From CAJQQK01 sp963696075 (GTDB lineage Bacteria > Pseudomonadota > Alphaproteobacteria > Rhizobiales > Hyphomicrobiaceae), in assembly GCA_963696075.1 (NCBI GenBank), contig CAVOJD010000028.1:1-48187 (forward strand): 48,187 bases of DNA. Reading direction: 5' to 3'. Every line of letters begins with the position of its first letter. Within the stretch, counting starts at the first letter, position 1. Made by a program: the position numbers and the translations under genes. Shown in pieces: positions 16,498-25,859 of the stretch. A model generated the notes under the pieces. That model ran no database searches, was not told the DNA's origin, and saw nothing but the letters and a program-made list of their open reading frames with translations.

Positions 16498-17844
16498 TCA
16501 CTCCTCGCGGAATGCGCGTTCGAGATGGTCTGTGAACGGCTTGGCAATGTAGGAGAGCGGGGTCCGGTCAGTTGTTTGCAGGAAGGCTTCAACGGGCATG
16601 CCGGGCACGAGTGAGAGGCCTTCAAGCCGTTTCAGTTCGGCTGGGTCTGCTGTGACGCGGATTTTGTAGTATGTCTCGCCGGTTGCCTCGTCGCGCGACA
16701 AATCTGCGCCAATCGAGGCCACCTTTCCCGATACCTCCGGCGTCGTGCGCTGATTAAACGCTGAAAACCGCAAGTAGGCATGCTGGCCGATTGACATCTG
16801 ATCGATGTCTGACGGCGAGACCCGTGCCTCGACCGTCAACTTGTCGTTGGTTGGTACGATGACCATGAGCGGTTCGGCAGGACGTACGACGCCGCCGACA
16901 GTGAAGACTTGCAAGTCATGGACAATGCCGGAAACAGGCGCTCGTATGTCGATGCGAGAAAGATTGTCGCGCGCGGCGATTTCACGTTCCCGGAGTTCGG
17001 CGACGCGGGCCTCGATCTCGCGCAACTCCTTCTGTGCTTCACTGCGAAGGTTTTGCTGGAGGCCAAGTATCTGCGTTTCGATTTCTGAAATTTTCGCCCT
17101 TGTTCGTGCGATCTGGGAAATGACGACACCGTGCTCGCCGGAAATTCGGGCGTTTTCACGCTGCATGGCGATAAAGCGTGTCACAGGCATGAGGCTGCGC
17201 TGGTACATCTCTTGAACGCGTGCGAGTTCCTCGATGACAAGCTCAAGTTCGCGTTTCTTCGCATTGCGCTGCGTTTCCAGCCCAACGATTTCTTCGCGAA
17301 GCTGGAGGATACGCTCGCGGAGCTGTTTGTTCTGACTTTCCAATGTCTTTTGACGCGCTAAAAAAAAGCGTCGTTCGCCCTCTGCCACGTGACGACTTTC
17401 GGGTGATCTGGCTTCAAATCCATTCGGAAAAGAGATGGCCGAAAGCCCATCCCGCTCGGCCGCCAGTCGTGCCTTGCGACCAATCAACTCCGTCAACTGT
17501 GATGTGATAATGCCAAGGGCGGCGCGTGTCTGCGTCGCGTCGAGACGAACGACCACTTGCCCTGCCTCGACCACGTCGCCGTTCGTGACGTTGATCTCGC
17601 CGACGACGCCGCCCGTGGGGTGTTGCACCTTTCGGCTGTTACTGTCGACGACCACCGATCCCGGCGCGATAACCGCGCCAGAGATCTTGGCCGTTGCCGC
17701 CCAGCCGCCAATGAGCGCCGTGAATGTCCCAATCAGAATGACGGCAAGCGCCAGTCTGAGGCCAATGCCTCTGCCGCGTTCTGGCAGGGGCTTGCCTTTC
17801 GGAGGGGGCTCGATCTTGGGAAGTTGGTGGACCGTGGCGTTCAT
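16498..17844 (-). CDS. Type I secretion periplasmic adaptor, HlyD/PrtE family
   Basis: A 448-residue membrane fusion protein. A cytoplasmic N-terminus is followed by one membrane segment at about 29-50 (LRLALAVILIGTFTALIGGWAA). A biotinyl-lipoyl-like half (GSVVVDSNSRKVQHPTGG) comes next, then a long coiled-coil hairpin at about 150-300 and the second half (IRAPVSGIVHDLQVFTVGGVV), ending in the typical HlyD beta barrel (LVPGMPVEAFL). It would span the periplasm, joining the ABC exporter to a TolC-type outer-membrane channel. It starts 23 bases after the ABC exporter stop, in one operon. No TolC gene is in the window. Its likely cargoes are the RTX protein at 14.2 kb and possibly the metalloprotease at 32.2 kb. 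Confidence 0.93.
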   Translation of the reverse strand: MNATVHQLPKIEPPPKGKPLPERGRGIGLRLALAVILIGTFTALIGGWAATAKISGAVIAPGSVVVDSNSRKVQHPTGGVVGEINVTNGDVVEAGQVVVRLDATQTRAALGIITSQLTELIGRKARLAAERDGLSAISFPNGFEARSPESRHVAEGERRFFLARQKTLESQNKQLRERILQLREEIVGLETQRNAKKRELELVIEELARVQEMYQRSLMPVTRFIAMQRENARISGEHGVVISQIARTRAKISEIETQILGLQQNLRSEAQKELREIEARVAELREREIAARDNLSRIDIRAPVSGIVHDLQVFTVGGVVRPAEPLMVIVPTNDKLTVEARVSPSDIDQMSIGQHAYLRFSAFNQRTTPEVSGKVASIGADLSRDEATGETYYKIRVTADPAELKRLEGLSLVPGMPVEAFLQTTDRTPLSYIAKPFTDHLERAFREE

Positions 17845-17867
17845 ATTGCGAGTACCTCAGTGGGACA

Positions 17868-19562
17868 TTAGGCTGAAGATACGGGCCGCGGCGAGAGTTT
17901 TTGCAGGACTTCCTGCTTCGGGCCGAAGTCCTTGAGCAGGCCGTCGTGGATGAGCGCGATCAGGTTCACGGCCTGAAGGGCGCTCGGCCTGTGCGCGATA
18001 ACAACGGCGATCCCTTGCCGTTCTCGGATGCTTTGGATCGCGCGCGTGAGAGCAGCGTCCCCTTCGCCGTCGAGATTGGCGTTGGGCTCGTCCATGACAA
18101 CAATGAATGGATTTCCATAAAGCGCGCGCGCGAGTGCGATGCGCTGGCGCTGACCGGCTGATAGCACGGCGCCGTCCGGCCCAATTTGGGTCTCGTAGCC
18201 GTCCGGGAGACGGAGGATCAGTTCGTGGACGGAGGCCGCGCGTGCAGCTTGGATGATTGTTTTGCTGTCCGCGTCAGGATCGAAACGCGAAATATTTTCC
18301 GCGATGGTGCCGTCCATGAGAGAAACGTCCTGCGGCAAGTAGCCAATGTGGTGCGTGAAGTAGCTGGCCGGCCACCGATCGACGGGCGCGCCATCAAGCC
18401 GCAAGGCACCTGCGGCAAGCGGCCATACTCCTGTCATGGCGCGCGCAAGCGTTGATTTGCCGGAGCCGCTCGGTCCGATGACGCCGAGCGCATCGCCGGC
18501 CGAAAGTTGGAAAGAAATCTCACGCAGCAAGATGCGGGTCGAGCTCGGCGCGCGTATGGCCACCTTTTCGAGGGTCAGGTTGGCCTGCGGTGATGGCAAT
18601 TCAAGCGGCGCTTCCTCGTCGGGCAGCCTGCCGATGGTTTCGCGCAGGCTGGCGTATGACTGGCGCGCTGCCGTGAAGTGCTTCCAGTGGCCGATTGCAA
18701 GTTCGACAGGGGCCAGGGCCCGTGACGTTGCGATCGACGCGGCGATCATCGCCCCTGCCGTAATAAGGCCCTGCAGTGTCAGATAGGCGCCGAGACCGAG
18801 CACGGCCGATTGAAGCATGAGCCGAAACACGCGAGAGGCGCCGCTCAGTCCGCCGACCAAGTCCGACGCACGTGCGTGAATAGCGAGTGCCGCATCGTTG
18901 GCCTGCGCAAAGCGATTGGCGGCCCGATCGGCAAAGCCCATCGCACGGAGGACTTCTGCATTCCGCACGTTGCCGTCGACAAGCGCAGAGCGCGTGCCAT
19001 TTGCCTTCAGCAATTCTTTATTACTGCCGCGACTGAGTAACTCGGTGGTGAGGGTAAAGAGCATGAGCACCCCAACGCCGGCGGTTGCGAGAAGGCCCAG
19101 CCAAGGGTGGAGGGCAAAGACGAACGCGATGTACATCGGCATCCATGGCAGATCGAAAATCGCGATTGGGCCCTGACTGCCCAAGAAAGAGCGGACGGTT
19201 TCAACGTCGCGCACTGGTTTTTTTGCTGTGCTTGATCCTGCGCCCGCCAGTGACAGGCCAAGCAGGGCTTCGTGCGCAAGCGGGCTCCATTTCTGATCGA
19301 GGCGCAGACCGAGCCGGACAAGGACTTGCGACCGAAGGACGTCGAGAAGGCCGTACAGTACATACAGGCCCGCGACCAGGGCCGACAGGGCGACGAGGGT
19401 CGGTACACTGTGGCTCGTGAGTACGCGGTCGTAGATCTGAAGCATGTAGATCGCGCCGGTGAGCATCAGGACGTTGACGACACCGGACATGAGCAGGACG
19501 GCGAACAGGATGCCGCGCATTGAGCGGATCACATTGGTCAGGGTCTCTTTGCGCGTACTCAT
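17868..19562 (-). CDS. Type I secretion ABC permease/ATPase, PrtD family
   Basis: 564 residues from the ATG at 19562 (MSTRKETLTNVIRSMRG); the open frame reaches further upstream but that part has no family features. An N-terminal transmembrane domain with about six helices (15-300) lacks the peptidase domain of bacteriocin exporters, as in PrtD. The nucleotide-binding domain has Walker A GPSGSGKST at 363-371, signature LSAGQ at 467-471, Walker B IVVMDEP at 487-493 and switch His524. It powers one-step export of proteins with C-terminal signals, here most likely the RTX proteins. The HlyD-type adaptor gene follows 23 bases later. A partial copy of this gene lies upstream on the same strand, split by IS66. 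Confidence 0.93.
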   Translation of the reverse strand: MSTRKETLTNVIRSMRGILFAVLLMSGVVNVLMLTGAIYMLQIYDRVLTSHSVPTLVALSALVAGLYVLYGLLDVLRSQVLVRLGLRLDQKWSPLAHEALLGLSLAGAGSSTAKKPVRDVETVRSFLGSQGPIAIFDLPWMPMYIAFVFALHPWLGLLATAGVGVLMLFTLTTELLSRGSNKELLKANGTRSALVDGNVRNAEVLRAMGFADRAANRFAQANDAALAIHARASDLVGGLSGASRVFRLMLQSAVLGLGAYLTLQGLITAGAMIAASIATSRALAPVELAIGHWKHFTAARQSYASLRETIGRLPDEEAPLELPSPQANLTLEKVAIRAPSSTRILLREISFQLSAGDALGVIGPSGSGKSTLARAMTGVWPLAAGALRLDGAPVDRWPASYFTHHIGYLPQDVSLMDGTIAENISRFDPDADSKTIIQAARAASVHELILRLPDGYETQIGPDGAVLSAGQRQRIALARALYGNPFIVVMDEPNANLDGEGDAALTRAIQSIRERQGIAVVIAHRPSALQAVNLIALIHDGLLKDFGPKQEVLQKLSPRPVSSA

Positions 19563-19652
19563 GAAATAATCTTTTGGCTGAATAAGTAGGCGACAATGTC
19601 TTTGCGCTGGTGCGCGGAGCTTAGCCAGCTCAGGCGGCGCAATTGAAAGCAT

Positions 19653-19959
19653 TAACCTTCGAAAGCGTTAACTTTGGAAGCAAACGCTGGTTTGGCTGTT
19701 GAGGACGCAATACTTTTCTAGTGAGGATTGATGCAAGCACTGTGCCGAAGCGACGCGGTTTTGCCAGGGTGGCCCGACCGCTCTAATGCTTCGATCAGAT
19801 ATCTAGAATGATCCCCGTCGTGAGCGTCGTTGCGGTGCCCGTCAATGCCATAGCGATGGATGAAATTTCTTATGTGTTCAGCTGGAAGCATGCCGCTGCG
19901 GCGTGGTCTGCTGGAAATGGTGAGCGCCGAAGAGCGCGAGCGAGCCCGCAAGAAGCGAC
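19653..19959. other. Intergenic sequence upstream of the type I secretion operon
   Basis: About 300 bases between the start of the intact ABC exporter and the broken end of the partial exporter copy. No gene is seen. It should include the promoter of the exporter/adaptor operon, but no clear boxes were found by eye. The junction where homology to the exporter stops lies near 19960. Confidence 0.4.
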
Positions 19960-20396
19960 AGGCGATTGCACGAAGCACTTCCAAATTGCGGACGTTGCCG
20001 TCAACGGTGGCTGAGCACGCGCTGGTTGCGTTTAGCAGTTCCTTGTTGGCACCACAACTGAGTACCTCGGTGGTGAGCGTCAAGAGAACAAGTACCGCAA
20101 CGCCGGCGGTCGCGAGAAGGCCCAGCCAAGGGTGAAGGGCAAAACGAACGCGATATACCTCGGCATCCAGGGCAAATCGAAAATCGCGATCGGACCCTGC
20201 CCCCCTAAGAAAGAGCGGACGGTCTCGACGTCACGCACGGGTTTTTTCGTGCTGGTTGATCCTGCGCCGGACAGCGACGGGCCATGCAAGGCTTCGTGGG
20301 CAAGCGGGCTCCATTTGTGATCAAGGCGCAGACCGAGCCGGACGAGGACTTGCGATCGAAGGACGGTAAGCGACGCGCCCGCCCCACATTGACGGC

Positions 20397-22010
20397 TCAG
20401 GCTGGGATCTTTGCGTAGGCCCAGGGCATGAGGTCATCGATACGGGATTGTGGCCAGCCGTCGACAAGCTTTTCCAGCGTGTCGGTGAGCCAGGCGTGCG
20501 GATTAACGGAGTTGAGCTTGGCCGTCTCGATCAGCGAGGCAACGATGGCCCAGTTGGCACCGCCGTCATCGGATCCCGCGAAGAGCGCGTTCTTCCGGTT
20601 CAAGGCGATCGGTCGGATCGACCGCTCGACCACGTTGGTGTCGATCTCGATGCGGCCGTCGTCGAGGTAGCGGGTGAGGCCGTCCCAACGTGAGAGCCCG
20701 TAGCGCATGGCTTCCGCGATCGCCGAGCGCCCCGACACGCGCCTGAGCTGGTTCTCGAGCCAGGGCTTCAGAGCCTCGATGACGGGGCCTGAGCGAGCCT
20801 GCCGGACGGCGCGACGCTCGTCGCTGGCGCGCCCACGGATGTCGGCCTCGATCTCATAGAGCACACCGATCCGCTGCAACAACTCGTTCGCGATCGGCGC
20901 GTTGCCGCCCTTGGCAATGTCGTAGAAGCGGCGCCGGAAGTGCGACCAGCACAGTGCGAGCGTCACCGGGCCGCCGATCCGATCCCCATCGGTCAAGGCG
21001 TCGTAGGCCGCATAGCCATCGACCTGCAGGATCCCGGTGAAGCCGGCGAGGTGCCGGACGGCGTGTTCCTTTCCGCGCCCCGGCGCGTAGAGGTAGGCGA
21101 CCGCTGGTGGGTCGGCACCGCCCCATGGTCGATCATCGCGGGCGATCGCCCAGAGATATCCGGTCTTGGTGCGCCCGCGTCCGGGGTCGAGTACGGGGCA
21201 GCGTGTCTCGTCCGCAAAGAGCTTGTCCGAGGCTTTCAGGTTCGCGACGAGCCGCTCGTGCAGCGGCGCCAGTTCGAACGCCGCGAAGCCGACCCAGTTG
21301 GCAAGGGTCGAGCGGTCGATTGCGATCCCGTCGCGCGCCAGCATCTGGCTCTGGCGGTACAGGGGAAGATGGTCGGCATACTTGGCGACGAGCACATCGG
21401 CAACGAGTGCTTCGCTCGGCAGACCGCCGGGCACGAGACGCGGTGGCGCCGGCGCCTGGATGATGCCGGCGGTCTCGTCCGCGCCGGTCCGCTCGCATGC
21501 CCGGCAAGCGTACTTGGGGCGGCGCGTGACGATCACCCGGAGCCGGGCCGGTATCTTGTCGAGGCGCTCGGAGACGTCCTCGCCGATGACGTGCAGGTCG
21601 CCGCCGCAGCAGGGACAGTCGGTGCGCTCCGGGGCAATGACGATCTCCTCGCGCGGCAAGTGCTTCGGCAGGTGGCCCCGGTTGGCGCGGCGGGTTTTCG
21701 CTGCGTCGGCGCGCAGGGTGGGGCTGCTCGCCTCAACCGCCGCGTCCTCGACGCCGAAGCCCGTCTCGACATCCTCCAGCGCCAGCTCGATCTGGTCGTC
21801 GGTGATGCGCTCGGAGCGACGTCCGAACTGCGCTCGCCTGAGCACCGAGACGATATGGTCGAGCCGCTCGGCACGCTCGGTCAGACGGTCGACTTGGGTG
21901 GCGAGCGCAGCAGCCCGGGCGTCAGCTGCTTGTGTCGCCGCATGGGCGGCAACGAGCAGAGCCTTGAGCGTCTCGATATCGTTCGGAAGATCGTCGACAG
22001 ACAGCGCCAT
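20397..22010 (-). CDS. tnpC: IS66 transposase TnpC
   Basis: 537 residues from the ATG at 22010 (MALSVDDLPNDIETLKALL); the open frame extends 33 codons upstream into tnpB but the family begins at this methionine. An N-terminal coiled coil is followed by a zinc-finger-like segment (CPCCGG and CRACE) and the DDE catalytic domain (FADETRCPVLDPG, LQVDGYAAYDAL, and the region around the conserved Glu near YEIEADIRG). The C-terminus contains NRKNALFAGSDDGGANWA, diagnostic of IS66. It appears full length and intact. Confidence 0.93.
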   Translation of the reverse strand: MALSVDDLPNDIETLKALLVAAHAATQAADARAAALATQVDRLTERAERLDHIVSVLRRAQFGRRSERITDDQIELALEDVETGFGVEDAAVEASSPTLRADAAKTRRANRGHLPKHLPREEIVIAPERTDCPCCGGDLHVIGEDVSERLDKIPARLRVIVTRRPKYACRACERTGADETAGIIQAPAPPRLVPGGLPSEALVADVLVAKYADHLPLYRQSQMLARDGIAIDRSTLANWVGFAAFELAPLHERLVANLKASDKLFADETRCPVLDPGRGRTKTGYLWAIARDDRPWGGADPPAVAYLYAPGRGKEHAVRHLAGFTGILQVDGYAAYDALTDGDRIGGPVTLALCWSHFRRRFYDIAKGGNAPIANELLQRIGVLYEIEADIRGRASDERRAVRQARSGPVIEALKPWLENQLRRVSGRSAIAEAMRYGLSRWDGLTRYLDDGRIEIDTNVVERSIRPIALNRKNALFAGSDDGGANWAIVASLIETAKLNSVNPHAWLTDTLEKLVDGWPQSRIDDLMPWAYAKIPA

Positions 22011-22071
22011 CCTGGAAGAATCGCCGATTTGGCGGCGCGGCGACCACTGGCAAAGGGACGTTGTGGTGCGA

Positions 22072-22425
22072 TTATTGTGTGGCCGTGGGACGGGCGACAC
22101 GGCGCGCATGAACGCGGCGCCAGTCGAGCCCCTCGATCAGCGCCGAGAACTGTGCCGGCGACAGCCGCATGACGCCGTCCTCAACCGACGGCCAACGGAA
22201 CCGGCCGTCCTCCAGGCGCTTGTAGACCATGACCAGACCGCTGCCGTCCCAGATCAACAGCTTGACGCGGTCTGCCCGCTTGGCGCGGAAGACGTAGATC
22301 GTGCCGGCGTAGGGATCGAGCCGGAGATGCTCCTGGACGAGGGCCGCCAACCCGTCGATCCCTTTGCGGAAGTCGACCGGCTTGGTCGCGACCAGCACGC
22401 GCACACCGGAGGGCGGAACGATCAC
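22072..22425 (-). CDS. tnpB: IS66 accessory protein TnpB (Orf2)
   Basis: A 117-residue protein with the IS66 Orf2 signature: PVDFRKGIDGLAALVQ, IYVFRAKRADRVKLLIWDG and LVMVYKRLEDGRF. It is required with TnpA and TnpC for transposition of many IS66 elements, though its chemistry is not established. It overlaps the end of tnpA by four bases, implying translational coupling, and its 3' end runs past the likely tnpC frame extension. Confidence 0.93.
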   Translation of the reverse strand: MIVPPSGVRVLVATKPVDFRKGIDGLAALVQEHLRLDPYAGTIYVFRAKRADRVKLLIWDGSGLVMVYKRLEDGRFRWPSVEDGVMRLSPAQFSALIEGLDWRRVHARRVARPTATQ

Positions 22426-22874
22426 GGCCGGATCCCGAGGGCTTTGAGCACGGTGGACAACGTCCTGGCGTCGACGCGCCCATTGAGCCGCACGACCATG
22501 GCCCCGAATACGATCTCGATGGTGCCGGGGATATTCTGCCGGTCGTCAGCCTCGGACGCGGGAACTGCCTTCATCGCCTCATCGGCGACGACGGGCACGA
22601 AGGATGGCGCTTCAGCTGATGCCGCGGCTTTGATCCGCATCTGCCGGCGCCAACCGAACAGCTGCTGCGGCGAGATCCCGTTGCGCCGGGCGACATCAGA
22701 GATGACAACGCCTTCACCCATGCTCTCCGCTACAATCCGCTCCTTCACGGCATCCGGCCACGACCGCCGGCGCTCGACGCCAGTGATCACTTCCACTCGC
22801 TGGACGCGATCGGACTTGGTGTCGTCACCAAGTTCAAAATTATGGTCAAAACGATCCGGTTCCATGACCAGCAA
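22422..22874 (-). CDS. tnpA: IS66 accessory protein TnpA (Orf1, helix-turn-helix)
   Basis: A 150-residue protein with an N-terminal helix-turn-helix of the IS3/IS66 Orf1 type (RRSWPDAVKERIVAESMGEG, then ISDVARRNGISPQQLFGWRR) and a C-terminal part ending IEIVFGAMVVRLNGRVDA. It is the first gene of the element and overlaps tnpB by four bases. An in-frame methionine at codon 4 is an alternative start. Confidence 0.92.
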   Translation of the reverse strand: MLVMEPDRFDHNFELGDDTKSDRVQRVEVITGVERRRSWPDAVKERIVAESMGEGVVISDVARRNGISPQQLFGWRRQMRIKAAASAEAPSFVPVVADEAMKAVPASEADDRQNIPGTIEIVFGAMVVRLNGRVDARTLSTVLKALGIRP

Positions 22875-23122
22875 GGATCATCGGTCCGGCGCCATCGTGG
22901 AAGGTGGGGGCGGCGCACCGCTTACGAAGGACGTCGAGAAGGCCGTACAGTACGTACAGGCCCGCGACCAGCGCCGACAGGGCGACGAGGGTCGGTACAC
23001 TGTGGCTCGTCAGTACGCGGTCGTAGATCTGAAGCATGTAGATCGCGCCGGTGAGCATCAGGACGTTGACGACGCCGGACATGAGCAGGACGGCGAACAG
23101 GATGCCGCGCATTGAGTGCATT

Positions 23123-23223
23123 GTAAGCACCGCGCCGCACCCACGTTGATGGATCAGGCTGGGATCTTTGCGTAGGCCCAAGGCATCATGAGGCCGTCGA
23201 TGTGCGTGCCGCGCGGCGCTTAC
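23123..23223. mobile_element. 101-bp mini-IS66 (internally deleted, MITE-like)
   Basis: A short segment bounded by IS66-like terminal repeats: it begins GTAAGCACCGCG and its reverse complement begins GTAAGCGCCGCG, with about 19 of 22 positions shared. Inside, next to the left end, lies the last part of an IS66 tnpC gene (GGGATCTTTGCGTAGGCCCA, also found at 20403 in the full element). Thus it is an internally deleted relative of IS66, not a fragment of the copy next door. It replaces the first codons of the partial exporter gene. The flanking 8-mers differ, so no target duplication remains. Confidence 0.75.
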
Positions 23224-23529
23224 CTTCAAAGCGGCAGCATGAACAGCAATCCGGTGGGCCGGAGGCTCTCTTAAATCAAACGCTCAACTATCCCGAGAAC
23301 TTTGAGAACGGACAGTCGTCGAAGGTTCCTGGCTGAATCAGTCGGGTGACATTATCGTGCGGCACGGCATATCGCTCCTTCGGTGGAGAAGTGAGGTCGT
23401 CGAGCAACCCCACGATATGCCGCCTGCCCAATTCCCGCCGTCACCAACTTCCAGTCATAGCTCTTCATGAAGAACGATACCGGTATCATTCCGTTCGGGC
23501 AGCCGGAATTTGAAGCCGAAGGCGCTGGA
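23224..23529. other. Intergenic sequence, nothing recognised
   Basis: About 300 bases between the mini-IS66 and the end of the second RTX gene. A 64-codon minus-strand open frame (23352-23546) overlaps the RTX end and has no recognisable features; it is not called. Confidence 0.4.
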
Positions 23530-23803
23530 TCATGCCAAGATATCAAAGTCGCTCGCAGTTATTGAACTAAGATTGACATCCACTAGAAGCATTTGGCTTT
23601 CGTCTGCTGAGAGTAACAAGTCCGCCCCTTGCTGCGACATCGTTAGGGACGAAGCCTGATCCTGGGTCAATCGGATTAGATCGAGATCATTTTCGAAATC
23701 CTCGACCACATCATATCCCACTGACAGAACGAAAGTGTCCAGCCCGTCGCCACCAGTGAGGCTGTCGTTCCCGGCGCCACCATCGAGCAAATCGTCAGCA
23801 AAG

Positions 23804-24875
23804 CCACCGATCAGCGTATCGTTGCCTGCTTCGCCATAGAGCCGATCACCAGCTTCGAAACCCGCTCTCACGGGTCGAACTTGTCCTGACGTCAAGGTGT
23901 CGTTGCCGTTGCCGCCGTAAAGGAGGTCCACCTCCGATGTGTCAAAGTCATCACCACCATTGATCTGGTCGTCACCGTCGTCGCCGTACAGACGGTTGGC
24001 GCCGTTCGATCCCCAAATGATGTCGTTGCCATCACCGCCGCGCGCGAGATCTTTGCCATAGTAGTTCTGGTCTGCCTGCGACACGTACAAAGTGTCGGCC
24101 CCACTGCCGCCATACAGCTCATCATCACCTGCGCCGCCGACGAGCAGATCATTCGCAAAGCCACCGATCAGCGTATCGTTGCCTGCTTCGCCATAGAGCC
24201 GATCACCAGCTTCGAAACCCGCTCTCACGGGTCGAACTTGTCCTGACGTCAAGGTGTCGTTGCCGTTGCCGCCGTAAAGGAGGTCCACCTCCGATGTGTC
24301 AAAGTCATCACCACCATTGATCTGGTCGTCACCGTCGTCGCCGTACAGACGGTTGGTGCCGTTCGATCCCCAAATGATGTCGTTGCCATCACCGCCGCGC
24401 GCAACATCATTACCAAAGAAATTCCGAGTCTGCCTGCGGACACGTAAATGTGTCGTCACCAGCTGCCGCCAACAGCTCGTCGTCACCTGCGCCGCCGACA
24501 AGCAAGTCATTCGCCAGCCCACCGATCAGCGTATCGTTGCCTGCTTCGCCATAGAGCCGATCACCAGCTTCGAAACCCGCTCTCACGGGTCGAACTTGTC
24601 CTGACGTTAAGGTGTCGTTGCCGTTGCCGCCGTAAAGGAGGTCCACCTCCGATGTGTCAAAGTCATCACCACCATTGATCTGGTCGTCACCGTCGTCGCC
24701 GTACAGACGGTTGGCGCCGTTCGATCCCCAAATGATGTCGTTGCCATCACCGCCGCGCGCGAGATCCTTGCCATAGTAATTGCGGTCTGCCTGAGAGACG
24801 TAAATCGTGTCGGCTCCACTGCCGCCATAAAGCTCATCTGTGCCGTCGCCTCCAATCAGTAGATCATGACCAGCA
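23804..24875 (-). repeat. Three tandem ~357-bp repeats (119-residue RTX units)
   Basis: The string CCACCGATCAGCGTATCGTT recurs at 23804, 24161 and 24519, giving periods of 357 and 358 bases. Units are nearly identical over more than 200 bases, then vary in the segment encoding the (Y/F)(Y/F)G(K/N)D stretch. 357 bases is 119 codons; the 358-base unit contains part of the frame break. The near identity indicates recent expansion or gene conversion. Confidence 0.9.
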
Positions 24876-25017
24876 CGGCCTTCGAGATGATCGTTGCCGC
24901 CCTTGCCAATCAATTGGTCATCTGTTGACTGGCCAATGGCAAAGTCGTCCCCCTCAGTTCCGATGAAGTTGACTGGCTGGATAGGGGCTGTGTCACTGCC
25001 GGGCGACAGAACGCGAA

Positions 25018-25835
25018 TATTGTCCCAGTGCCAGGTGTGGCCGATGGGCGTGCCACTCTCGGACTTGTCGGGTGTGTAATTGTGATCATAGAAGACGACG
25101 CGTACGGGACCATCCGGAAAGGATCCCTGTTGCGTGATCGATAGCGCCCGCGACGGTGAACGTCACGGTGCCGTCGCCGTTGTCCTTCAGGCTGACCGTG
25201 TGACGCGTCATCTTGTCGGTCGGCGTGGGGTTTGAAAAGTTAGTTTCGTCGCCGTTGCCGATCTTCAGTCCGCCCGGATAACCAGCCGATGCGCCGCCGC
25301 TCCACGATGCAATCAGGACGCCGTCGTCCTGCAGACTGCCGTTGAGATTTGAAGCGCCGACGTCCGAACGCACAAAGCCTGGAGCCGTGTTGTAATCATA
25401 CACGCCGCCCTGGCCCAAGGAATTGTAGACGTCCTCGGACACGACCCCGACCTTGATCCACTGCCGATTTCCCAAGTCCGTCAGGTTGACGTCGAACGTC
25501 ACCTCTCCGACCGCGTCAAATGTCTGATCGGGTGAAAACCAAACAACGGAGTAGCCGTCGACGTCGCCCATCGACGTCATCATGTGGTCCCGCGCCGTGT
25601 AGACCAGTTCGTCGACGTTGAAATCGCTCAGGCTCGAGGTCAATTGACGTTGGGTCGTGGGCGGGCCGCCGCTCAGGTCATGGTCGCCGGTCCAAGAGCC
25701 GCCGTGAAAGGCATTCGCCCACCCCGTGGATTGGAGTGGCTCTCCAGCAACCTGCCAGCCGGCATTGCGGTGGTAAACGCCCCATTCCAGGCGCTCTTGG
25801 CCGCTGTTTCCGGTGAAGTCTTCGAAAAAAAGCTC
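25018..25835 (-). repeat. Long inverted repeat, right arm (RTX N-terminal domain coding)
   Basis: Reverse complement of 14255-15070 with few differences, one of them the extra base near 25142 that breaks the frame. The arms are about 10 kb apart, a configuration that permits inversion of the secretion genes and IS66 between them. Confidence 0.9.
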
Positions 25836-25859
25836 AGTGGCAGTCGATTGCTCGCTCAT

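Larger units (their letters stand above)
20366..22926 (-). mobile_element. Complete IS66-family insertion sequence
   Basis: A 2561-base element with terminal inverted repeats beginning GTAAGCG (about 18 of 22 positions match between the ends) and carrying the three IS66 genes tnpA, tnpB and tnpC on the minus strand. It is flanked by the 8-base direct repeat GAAGGACG at 20358-20365 and 22927-22934, the target duplication size expected for IS66. Removing it and one target copy restores the reading frame of the partial exporter gene at residue 77/78, so it inserted into that copy. Confidence 0.93.
19960..23118 (-). pseudogene. Partial second PrtD-type ABC exporter gene, interrupted by IS66
   Basis: Two fragments read in order on the minus strand. 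Bases 23118-22935 encode MRGILFAVLLMSGVVN through GLLDVLR, matching residues 15-77 of the intact exporter almost perfectly. After the IS66 element, 20357 to about 19960 continues with the next 130 residues (including KKPVRDVETVRSFLG and FDLPWMP, up to NVRNLEVLRAI). The copy then stops without any ATPase domain, and has internal frame breaks (several short frames are needed to read it). The first 14 codons are lost, replaced by a mini-IS66. It is a decayed direct duplicate of the gene at 17.9-19.6 kb and cannot make a working exporter. Confidence 0.88.
23530..25859 (-). pseudogene. Second RTX protein gene, frameshifted
   Basis: The ATG at 25859, with GAGG eight bases upstream, opens a protein whose first 250 residues are almost identical to the RTX protein at 14.2 kb. 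Near 25142 the sequence has one extra base compared with that copy and the frame ends early (25086). The next frame resumes the same protein (GPVRVVFYDHNYTPDKSE on to IGKGGNDHLEGRAG) and reads RTX repeats to about 24440, where small insertions and deletions shift it again. The last frame runs to the stop at 23530. Joined, it would be about 775 residues: N-terminal beta-rich domain, three near-identical 119-residue RTX units, and a C-terminal secretion region (DTFVLSVGYDVVEDFENDLD ... DFDILA) closely resembling that of the metalloprotease at 32.2 kb. It is either a decayed gene or one containing sequence errors. Confidence 0.85.

Noticed and set aside
23804..24875. Regular ~357-bp repeats considered as a possible CRISPR or satellite array
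   Set aside because: Period and length are far too large for CRISPR, and the repeats encode in-frame RTX motifs.
24249..24913. Thr/Met-rich minus-strand frames within the RTX repeats (for example 24249-24443 and 24607-24855)
   Set aside because: Alternative-frame readings of the repeated RTX coding sequence; the repeats make the same false frame appear several times.
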